Assembly: GCA_023150055.1 (NCBI GenBank)
Contig: JAKLLP010000122.1
Location: 1 to 6,638 of the forward strand
Source: Gammaproteobacteria bacterium
Lineage (GTDB): Bacteria > Pseudomonadota > Gammaproteobacteria > Steroidobacterales > GCA-2729495
Direction: 5' to 3'
DNA: 6,638 nt
Every line of letters begins with the position of its first letter. Within the stretch, counting starts at the first letter, position 1. The notes beneath the pieces are model-generated. The model was not told the origin of the DNA and made no database searches. It saw nothing but the letters and a program-made list of their open reading frames with translations. The translations under genes were made by a program, and so were the position numbers. Positions 1-5,238 of this stretch are shown piece by piece.

Positions 1-1488
1 GACCGGACCGTCGGTCACGAGCAGGCATTTAGCGGTCCGTACGGGTCGCGGCGCATCGTCTACGCCGACTGGACCGCCAGCGGGCGGCTGTACCGACCCA
101 TCGAGGAGCAACTGGTCGGGCTGTTCGGCCCGTTCGTCGGCAATACCCACTCGGAGGCGAGCGTAACGGGAACGGCGATGACGCTCGCCTATCGGGAGGC
201 GAGGGAGGTAATCAAGCGCCACGTCAATGCCGGCGCCGGCGACCTCATCCTCACCTGCGGGGCGGGCATGACGGCCGCCGTCAACAAGTTTCAGCGCATC
301 CTGGGGTTGAAGGCTCCCGAGCGTCTGCGGCCGTACCTGCAGGTTGCCGAGGCCGAACGGCCGGTGGTGTTCGTGACGCACATGGAACATCACTCCAACC
401 ACACTTCGTGGTGCGAAACGATCGGCGATGTCGTGGTGGTCCCGCCGGACGAGAACGGCGTGGTGGATGTGGCGGCCCTGGAGGAACTCCTGCATCGCCA
501 TCGGCATCGTCACGTCAAGATCGGTGCGTTTTCGGCGTGCTCCAACGTGACCGGCATTGCCACGCCCATCCATCGGCTCGCGCGGTTGCTGCACCGGGCG
601 GGCGGGGTGGCCTTTGCCGACTATGCCGCGAGCGCTCCCTACGTGCCGATCGACATGCACCCCGCGGACCCCGAGGAACGCCTCGATGCGGTGATGTTCT
701 CGCCCCACAAGTTTCTCGGCGGGCCAGGCTCGGCCGGTGTGCTCATCTTCAGCCGCAGGCTGTATGAGAACACTGCGCCGGACGATACCGGTGGCGGCAC
801 GGTGGCCTGGACCAATCCCTGGGGGCAATACGCATTCCTGCCTGACATCGAGCTACGCGAGGATGCGGGCACGCCGCCGTTCCTGCAGACCATCCGGGCC
901 GCGCTGGCCATTCGGCTCAAGGAGGAGATGGGCACCCGGCAGATTCGCGCCCGGGAACGACAGATCGTCCCTTACGTGCTCGACCGGCTGCACGCGATAC
1001 CGCGCCTGCACGTGCTGGCCCGGGGCAATCGCGACCGTCTGCCGATCTTTTCTTTCTGGATGGAGGGCATTCATTACAACCTCGTGGTCCGGCTGCTCAA
1101 CGACCGCTTCGGCGTGCAGGCGCGCGGTGGTTGTTCCTGTGCGGGCACCTACGGGCACTACCTGCTCAACGTGGATCCGAAACGCTCGCGGGCCATCACG
1201 AGCCGCATAGACCGCGGCGATCTCTCGGACAAGCCGGGCTGGACACGGCTTTCGTTTCACCCGACCACGACGCTTGCCGAGATCGATCACGCGCTCGATG
1301 CGGTGGCCGATATCGCGCGTCACATAGATTCGTGGGCAGAGGACTATCGCTATTCACCGCAGACCAACGAGTTTACCCACGTAGACGAGCCGCACGAACT
1401 GGCCGCGCTGGTCCGCTCGTGGTTCGACCTCGGCCTGCGGGAGCAGGGCGGAACGGCGGGTGCCCAGGCGCAACGGGCGAGTCGCTGA
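1..1488 (+). CDS. Class V aminotransferase / cysteine desulfurase-like PLP enzyme (5' end missing)
   Basis: The reading frame is open from the first base, and the residues before the first ATG (178) are typical family sequence (YADWTASGRLYRPIEEQL, then PFVGNTHSEAS). The true start is therefore left of the window; 495 residues are visible. The fold is that of SufS/CsdA/NifS: a THMEHHSN motif like the EHHSN of SufS, an aspartate contacting the PLP pyridine in DYAASAPY, and the PLP lysine in FSPHKFLGG (codon 709-711). RGGCSC (codons 1123-1140) aligns with RTGHHC/RAGHHC of SufS, so the cysteine at 1138 is the likely persulfide-forming residue. A second cysteine at 1132 gives a C-x-C pair, as in the GCFC of molybdenum-cofactor sulfurases. 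The glutamine usually found in the DGAQ motif is alanine here. The expected role is sulfur transfer from cysteine or a related PLP reaction in the cytoplasm; the exact substrate is unknown. Isopenicillin-N-epimerase-like enzymes share the fold. The gene converges on the AraC gene and shows no link to its operon. Confidence 0.88.
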   Translation, partial: DRTVGHEQAFSGPYGSRRIVYADWTASGRLYRPIEEQLVGLFGPFVGNTHSEASVTGTAMTLAYREAREVIKRHVNAGAGDLILTCGAGMTAAVNKFQRILGLKAPERLRPYLQVAEAERPVVFVTHMEHHSNHTSWCETIGDVVVVPPDENGVVDVAALEELLHRHRHRHVKIGAFSACSNVTGIATPIHRLARLLHRAGGVAFADYAASAPYVPIDMHPADPEERLDAVMFSPHKFLGGPGSAGVLIFSRRLYENTAPDDTGGGTVAWTNPWGQYAFLPDIELREDAGTPPFLQTIRAALAIRLKEEMGTRQIRARERQIVPYVLDRLHAIPRLHVLARGNRDRLPIFSFWMEGIHYNLVVRLLNDRFGVQARGGCSCAGTYGHYLLNVDPKRSRAITSRIDRGDLSDKPGWTRLSFHPTTTLAEIDHALDAVADIARHIDSWAEDYRYSPQTNEFTHVDEPHELAALVRSWFDLGLREQGGTAGAQAQRASR

Positions 1489-1507
1489 GCGTGTCTCGCG
1501 AACGCGA

Positions 1508-1536
1508 CCGGGCGGGTTCAGGGCCTCGTCGCCCGG
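1508..1536. terminator. Possible hairpin between convergent genes (weak)
   Basis: The 76-bp gap between the convergent aminotransferase and AraC genes contains a perfect 7-bp inverted repeat, CCGGGCG at 1508-1514 and CGCCCGG at 1530-1536, with a 15-nt loop. There is no T-run on either strand, so it is not a canonical intrinsic terminator. Such stems also arise by chance in GC-rich DNA. Nothing else was recognised in this gap. Confidence 0.2.
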
Positions 1537-1564
1537 GCCACTGCCTCTAAGCCCGGCATCGCCA

Positions 1565-2542
1565 TCACACCGCGGCAGGCGCGGCACGCTGCGCGCGCCG
1601 CCACGCCGCCGGGGGCAGGCCGAAGTCGCGCTTGAATGCGCGGTTGAAAGCCGCTTCCGACTCGTAGCCCAGCCGCTCGGCGATTCGCGCTACGGCCTCG
1701 TCGCCGTCGCGAAGCGACTGGGCGGCGAGCGACATGCGCCAGCGGGTCAGGTAATGCATGGGCGGCTCGCCGACCAGCCGGCCGAAGCGCTCGGTGAGCG
1801 CCGAGCGCGACAACGCAGCCGCATGCGCCAGTTCCTCGGCGGTCCAGCGCCGGCCAGGATCGGCGTGAATCGCCGCCAGCGCGCGGCTGACACTCGGGTC
1901 GCGCAGCCCGGCGAACCAGCCGCCCTGCTCGGGCGGCAGCGCGTCGGCGAAGCGGCGCACGGCGTCGACGAACAGTAATTCCGACAGCCGCGCTACCACG
2001 GTCTCGGCTCCCGGGCGGGCGGCGGCGCTCTCCGCGGCGCCCATCTCGAAGAGGCTGATCAGCCAGCGTGTCGCGGGTCCGTCCCCCACGGGGATGCGGC
2101 ACAGGCGCGGCAGGGCGCCGAGCAGCGGCCGGCACAGGCGTGGGTCGCAGGCGAGATAACCGCAGAGAAACCGGGTGCGCTCGCCGCCGCCACCGTAATT
2201 GATCTGCGCTGGAGCACCGGCAGGGCCGGGTTCGACCAGGAGCTCCGCCCGCACCGGCGTGAGCTGCAGGTCGCTGCCCAGGCGATGCGGTTCACCCATC
2301 GGCACCAGCAGGAGATCACCGACGTCGAGATCTACCGTCGCGGAGAAGTCCGCCAGCGTGGCGCGGCAACGGCCCGCGACCAGCAGGTGATAGATGGCGA
2401 CGTGTTCGGCCGCCGGCAGGATGTGGCGTACGTCTTCATCGCCCGGAGCGGAGTCGATGCACCAGGGTGCCGTGAAGTTCGCTTCGAGGAAGATTCCCGT
2501 CTGCAGGCGCAGTGCCTTCAGTACTTCCGACAGCGCATCCAT
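1565..2542 (-). CDS. AraC-family transcriptional regulator, cupin-type N-terminal domain
   Basis: A 325-aa DNA-binding regulator. Residues about 1-155 resemble the AraC-associated cupin (Cupin_6 type) sensor domain: a beta-rich stretch with HLLVAGRCRATL (52-63) and DLDVGDLLLVPMGEPHRL (71-88). Residues about 213-316 are the AraC/XylS double helix-turn-helix. The first HTH is near 234-258 (TAEELAHAAALSRSALTERF), the second near 283-308 (VARIAERLGYESEAAFNRAF), followed by the family ending GLPPAAW. Length and domain order are normal for the family. The start is fixed at ATG 2542 because an in-frame TGA (2563-2561) lies seven codons upstream. The Shine-Dalgarno sequence is poor. The gene is transcribed away from the diiron operon, and an AraC-style direct repeat begins 6 bp upstream of its ATG, so it probably represses itself and controls the divergent operon. 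The effector is unknown. Confidence 0.93.
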   Translation of the reverse strand: MDALSEVLKALRLQTGIFLEANFTAPWCIDSAPGDEDVRHILPAAEHVAIYHLLVAGRCRATLADFSATVDLDVGDLLLVPMGEPHRLGSDLQLTPVRAELLVEPGPAGAPAQINYGGGGERTRFLCGYLACDPRLCRPLLGALPRLCRIPVGDGPATRWLISLFEMGAAESAAARPGAETVVARLSELLFVDAVRRFADALPPEQGGWFAGLRDPSVSRALAAIHADPGRRWTAEELAHAAALSRSALTERFGRLVGEPPMHYLTRWRMSLAAQSLRDGDEAVARIAERLGYESEAAFNRAFKRDFGLPPAAWRRAQRAAPAAV

Positions 2543-2548
2543 CGTCCG

Positions 2549-2585
2549 GTGGCGTCCCCGTCAACTCCCGTGGTGTCCCAGTCAA
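2549..2585. promoter_or_regulatory. Direct-repeat operator, probably for the adjacent AraC protein
   Basis: Two 16-bp copies in the same orientation: GTGGCGTCCCCGTCAA at 2549-2564 and GTGGTGTCCCAGTCAA at 2570-2585. They match at 14 of 16 bases and their starts are 21 bp apart, two helical turns. Read on the minus strand, the shared core is TTGACnGGGACnCCAC. Paired direct half-sites about 21 bp apart are the standard AraC-family arrangement (araI1/araI2 type), and an AraC gene starts 6 bp away. The left copy covers the region where the regulator's own ribosome-binding site would lie, which suggests autorepression. Binding by this AraC protein is inferred from position and geometry. Confidence 0.7.
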
Positions 2586-2631
2586 TTTCCCTCGTTCCGG
2601 CGAGAGATACCCGGCGTAACGGGCAAAAAAT

Positions 2632-2647
2632 GCCGCGTCAGCGTCAA
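2632..2647. promoter_or_regulatory. Possible third, degenerate operator half-site
   Basis: GCCGCGTCAGCGTCAA matches the left operator copy (2549-2564) at 12 of 16 positions, including the terminal CGTCAA, in the same orientation. It starts 62 bp from the right copy, close to six helical turns. It lies next to the place where a -35 element for the rightward operon would be expected, and no recognisable -35 hexamer is present there. An activator contacting sigma from this site would fit. The region also contains a tandem GCGTCA GCGTCA (2635-2646) and another GCGTCA at 2691-2696, so the match may simply reflect local sequence repetition. Confidence 0.3.
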
Positions 2648-2668
2648 GTGCGGTCGCGATGTCGTTCC

Positions 2669-2677
2669 TACTATACA
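2669..2677 (+). promoter_or_regulatory. Candidate -10 region for the diiron operon
   Basis: An AT-rich spot in GC-rich DNA offers TACTAT (2669-2674) or TATACA (2672-2677), each 4 of 6 matches to TATAAT. No acceptable -35 hexamer lies 16-18 bp upstream. Transcription would start near 2681-2684, leaving a leader of about 35 nt before ATG 2717. The missing -35 fits an activator-dependent promoter, with the neighbouring AraC protein as the natural candidate. Confidence 0.4.
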
Positions 2678-2697
2678 CACCATCAATCCAGCGTCAG
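2670..2697 (-). promoter_or_regulatory. Candidate leftward promoter for the AraC gene
   Basis: On the minus strand, TATAGT (2675-2670) matches the -10 consensus at 5 of 6 bases. CTGACG (2697-2692) matches TTGACA at 4 of 6, with a 16-bp spacer. This would give the AraC transcript a leader of roughly 120 nt, with the 21-bp-spaced direct repeat inside it as a downstream roadblock operator. The -10 overlaps the rightward -10 candidate, so the two promoters would be mutually exclusive. It was picked by eye. Confidence 0.35.
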
Positions 2698-2702
2698 CCC
2701 CA

Positions 2703-2709
2703 GAGGAGA
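2703..2709 (+). promoter_or_regulatory. Ribosome binding site fixing the diiron gene start
   Basis: GAGGAGA is a strong Shine-Dalgarno sequence with its AGGAG core (2704-2708) 8 nt before ATG 2717. The frame is open far upstream of this point (to about 2285), so this site decides the start and excludes an N-terminal extension running antisense into the AraC gene. Confidence 0.8.
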
Positions 2710-2716
2710 ACCCGTC

Positions 2717-3670
2717 ATGCAAACCGCAGTTCTGACCGCACCATCCCGCTACGCCCGGTGCATCGCGGCATCCCGCCGCATCCGCTGGGAGATCGATGCC
2801 GACGTGATCCGTGGCCGTGCGCTGGACCGCTCGCGCCGGTTCCTGCCGGACGGACTGTCGATGGCCGACCGGCTGCCGTTTCTGACCGCGGCGCAGAGGC
2901 GCCTTTTCAGTCACGTGCAGGGGCGCACGTATGCCAACATGTTCGGCCTGGTGGAGCGCTTCATCGGCGCCAAGATCGTCGAGGTGACCCGCGATCACGC
3001 CACCGGCGACCAGGTGGCGATGGAAGCGCTGGTGCGCTTCACCGACGAGGAACTCAAGCACCAGGAACTCTTCCGCCGCCTCGAGCGCATGGCCGCGGAC
3101 AGCATGCCCCCAGGCTACGGCTTCCTGCACGACCCGAATGCCGTCGCGGCTTTCGTGCTCGGCAAGGGAACCTGGGCGGTCCTCGCGCTCACCTGCGACA
3201 TCGAATTGTTTACCCAGGCGCACTACCGCGCCAGTATCGGCAACGAAGCAGGGCTGTGTCCGTTGTGGCGTGACGTCTTCCTGTTCCATTGGCGCGAGGA
3301 GTCGCAGCACGCCATCCTCGACGAGCTCGAGTGGCGGCGCATCGACGCGGCGCTTGCGCCGGGAGAACGCGACCGTGCGGTCGACGAGCTGATCGAGCTG
3401 GTTGCCGCTGTGGACGGCCTGTTGCAGTCGCAGGCGGCAGCCGATGCAGAGTATTTCATCGGGATCGCCGGCGACGGCTGGACGGCCGCTGAGCGGATGC
3501 TGATCAACGACACCTTCCTCGCCGCCTACCGCTGGCAGTACGTCCACTCCGGGGTCGAGGACCGGCGTTTCCGCGCCATCCTGAACGATATGCTCACGCC
3601 CGCCCAGCTCGGCCGGGTCGAGGCCGCGCTCGCCTCGCTGGGTGAAGCGCCACCGGCCGCTGCCGCCTGA
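2717..3670 (+). CDS. Ferritin-like diiron protein, AurF-type ligand pattern (putative oxygenase)
   Basis: A 317-aa soluble, largely helical protein without signal peptide or membrane segment. Four helices carry a carboxylate/histidine set: E80 (GLVERFIGAK), E112xxH115 (TDEELKHQELF), E163 (TCDIELFTQAHY), and H191xxxE195xxH198 (HWREESQHAILDELEW). This is a ferritin-like diiron site with a third histidine. Order and spacing agree with the E, ExxH, E, HxxxExxH ligands of the p-aminobenzoate N-oxygenase AurF and its relatives, and differ from bacterioferritin. Expected chemistry is O2 activation, perhaps N- or S-oxygenation of a small molecule; the substrate cannot be read from sequence. It appears to belong to an uncharacterised family. 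A C-terminal helical region (about 215-310) ends in a short Ala/Pro tail. The next gene begins 10 nt downstream, so the two are almost certainly co-transcribed. An AraC gene diverges on the other side, with a direct-repeat operator between them. Confidence 0.82.
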   Translation: MQTAVLTAPSRYARCIAASRRIRWEIDADVIRGRALDRSRRFLPDGLSMADRLPFLTAAQRRLFSHVQGRTYANMFGLVERFIGAKIVEVTRDHATGDQVAMEALVRFTDEELKHQELFRRLERMAADSMPPGYGFLHDPNAVAAFVLGKGTWAVLALTCDIELFTQAHYRASIGNEAGLCPLWRDVFLFHWREESQHAILDELEWRRIDAALAPGERDRAVDELIELVAAVDGLLQSQAAADAEYFIGIAGDGWTAAERMLINDTFLAAYRWQYVHSGVEDRRFRAILNDMLTPAQLGRVEAALASLGEAPPAAAA

Positions 3671-3673
3671 GGG
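3669..3673 (+). promoter_or_regulatory. Ribosome binding site of the PLP-glutaredoxin gene, overlapping the upstream stop
   Basis: GAGGG begins inside the TGA stop of the diiron gene and sits 7 nt before ATG 3681. This supports ATG 3681 over the upstream in-frame GTG at 3642, which has no ribosome binding site and would overlap the diiron gene. The arrangement implies translational coupling. Confidence 0.6.
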
Positions 3674-3680
3674 CCCGCCG

Positions 3681-5177
3681 ATGATCCGCCGCTACGACAG
3701 TGTCCTCGAGACCATCGGCCACACGCCGGTGGTGCGGCTGGCGCGGCTCGCGCCTGCCGGTGTCAATCTCTACGCCAAGCTCGAGGCGCGCAACCCGATG
3801 GGCTCGCTCAAGGATCGCCTGGCGCTGGCGGTCATCGAGGACGCCGAGCGGCGCGGCGTGTTGCGACCCGGGCAGACCGTCGTGGAGGCGACCAGCGGCA
3901 ATACCGGCATTGCGCTTGCGCTGGTCTGTGCCCGCAAGGGCTATCCGCTGGTGGTGGTGATGGCCGAGAACTTCAGCGTCGAGCGCCGCCGCCTCATGCG
4001 CTTCCTCGGCGCGCGCGTGGTGCTGACGCCGGCAGCGGAGAAGGGCAGCGGCATGATGCGCAAGGCCGGGGAACTCGCTGCCGCGCATGGCTGGTTCCTG
4101 TGCCGCCAGTTCGAGAACCCGGCCAATGCCGCGGCCCACGAGCGCACCACCGGCCCGGAGATCCTCGAGGCTTTTGCCGACACGAAGCTCGATTACTTCG
4201 TCGCCGGCTGCGGCACCGGCGGAACGATTGCGGGCGTCGCCCGCGTCCTGCGCCGGCACAGCCCCGACACCGTCGTCGTTGCCTGCGAGCCGGACAACTC
4301 GCCGATGCTCGGCAGCGGGTTGCCGCAACCACGCGATCCGGCCGGCGACCCGGCCAGCAGCCATCCCATGTTCAGGCCGCACCCGATGCAGGGCTGGAGT
4401 CCGGACTTCATTGCGCCCATTACCGAGGCCGCGCTCGGCGAGAGGCTGGTGGACCGCATCGTCGCGGTCGGCGGGCACGAGGCCATGCGATGGTCGCGCG
4501 AGCTCGCCTGCAAGGAAGGCATTTTCACAGGAATCACCGGCGGCGCGACGCTCGCCGGCGCGCTGCTCGTGGCCGAGGGAGCACCTGCCGGCGCCAACAT
4601 CCTTTGCCTGCTGCCCGATACCGGCGAGCGTTACCAGAGCACGCCGCTGTTCGCCGACATCGCCACGGAGATGAACGAGGAGGAGCTGGCGATTTCCCGC
4701 TCGACGCCCGGCGCCCGCTTCGATCGTCCCGTGCCTGCTGCGCCGGCCAGAGTCCCCGTCGCGCCGGACGCGGGGCAGGTGGACGCGCAGGCGCGGGAGT
4801 TCATCGAGCAGGCGCTTGCCGACCCCGCCGCACCGGTGCTCATGTTCGCGCTCGAGTGGTGCGAGTTCTGCTGGTCGCTGCGCCGGCTGTGCGCGCACTA
4901 CCGTATCCCGCTGCGCAGCATCGATCTCGACTCCGTCGCTTACCAGGCCAATGACCTCGGCGGGCGCATCCGCGCCGCGCTGACCGCAAGGACTGGCATC
5001 GCCACCATTCCACAGGTCTTCGTCGGCGGTGAACTCGTCGGCGGCTGCACCGACGTCATCGACGCCCTGCGGGTCGGCCATCTGCAGCCGCGGCTGCGGG
5101 ACCTCGGCGTGCCTTTCGACGATGCATCGAGGATGGATCCCGGCTCGTTCCTGCCGGGTTGGCTGCAATCACGCTAG
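3681..5177 (+). CDS. Cysteine synthase (OASS)-like PLP enzyme fused to C-terminal glutaredoxin
   Basis: A 498-aa cytoplasmic two-domain enzyme. Residues about 5-330 form a fold-type II PLP domain of the CysK/CysM group: ETIGHTPVVRL (10-20), PLP lysine K44 in NPMGSLKDR, substrate loop TSGNTG (71-76), phosphate loop GTGGT (178-182), and the closing motif LLPDTGERYQST (about 310-321). A Pro/Ala/Arg-rich linker (about 337-370) leads to a glutaredoxin domain (about 384-470) with redox motif WCEFCW (C394, C397), cis-proline motif TIPQVFVGGELVGG, and a GGCTD glutathione-site-like motif. CysK alone is about 320 aa, so the glutaredoxin is a true in-frame addition. The PLP part should replace the acetyl or phosphate group of an activated serine with a nucleophile. 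The glutaredoxin could reduce a mixed disulfide such as S-sulfocysteine formed with thiosulfate. Two regions differ from CysK: a longer loop (about 208-240) and GITGGAT where CysK has GISSGAA, so the nucleophile may not be sulfide. It is second in the operon after the diiron gene. Confidence 0.92.
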   Translation: MIRRYDSVLETIGHTPVVRLARLAPAGVNLYAKLEARNPMGSLKDRLALAVIEDAERRGVLRPGQTVVEATSGNTGIALALVCARKGYPLVVVMAENFSVERRRLMRFLGARVVLTPAAEKGSGMMRKAGELAAAHGWFLCRQFENPANAAAHERTTGPEILEAFADTKLDYFVAGCGTGGTIAGVARVLRRHSPDTVVVACEPDNSPMLGSGLPQPRDPAGDPASSHPMFRPHPMQGWSPDFIAPITEAALGERLVDRIVAVGGHEAMRWSRELACKEGIFTGITGGATLAGALLVAEGAPAGANILCLLPDTGERYQSTPLFADIATEMNEEELAISRSTPGARFDRPVPAAPARVPVAPDAGQVDAQAREFIEQALADPAAPVLMFALEWCEFCWSLRRLCAHYRIPLRSIDLDSVAYQANDLGGRIRAALTARTGIATIPQVFVGGELVGGCTDVIDALRVGHLQPRLRDLGVPFDDASRMDPGSFLPGWLQSR

Positions 5178-5197
5178 ATGCCAGGAGCGGAGACGAC

Positions 5198-5219
5198 ACC
5201 GGCCGCCCGCCTTGCCGGT
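5198..5219. terminator. Possible bidirectional hairpin between convergent genes (weak)
   Basis: The 61-bp gap between the PLP-glutaredoxin and MATE genes holds a perfect 6-bp inverted repeat, ACCGGC (5198-5203) and GCCGGT (5214-5219), with a 10-nt loop. No T-run follows on either strand. Its position is right for a shared terminator, but the structure is not convincing alone. Confidence 0.25.
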
Positions 5220-5238
5220 CCGGGCTGAGCGCCGCCGG

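Noticed and set aside
178..180. ATG as the aminotransferase start codon
   Set aside because: The in-frame sequence from base 1 is typical of the family (YADWTASGRLYRP), so this methionine is internal.
1518..2135. 205-codon minus-strand frame overlapping the AraC gene in another frame
   Set aside because: It has low-complexity Arg/Ala composition, and the overlapping frame contains the complete AraC double helix-turn-helix.
2622..2634. GGCA-AAAAA-TGCC inverted repeat considered as a sigma-54 promoter or operator
   Set aside because: The GG and GC pairs are separated by 8 nt, not the 10 nt required for sigma-54. The 4-bp arms are too short to support an operator without further copies.
2285..2716. 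Upstream extension of the diiron gene reading frame
   Set aside because: The extension is antisense to the AraC coding region and has no protein-like sequence. A strong GAGGAGA site points to ATG 2717.
2582..3547. 321-codon minus-strand frame opposite the diiron gene
   Set aside because: It is antisense to the diiron gene with its conserved metal ligands, shows no domain, and crosses the regulatory region.
3642..3680. GTG 3642 as the start of the PLP-glutaredoxin gene
   Set aside because: It overlaps the diiron gene, lacks a ribosome-binding site and adds a Pro/Arg-rich stub. ATG 3681 has GAGGG at good spacing and begins right before the conserved N-terminus.
3594..5168. Long open frame (524 codons) on the minus strand opposite the PLP-glutaredoxin gene
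   Set aside because: It is antisense to a gene with unmistakable PLP and glutaredoxin motifs. Its translation is rich in Arg, His, Ala and Gly with no recognisable domain, as expected for a GC-rich shadow frame.
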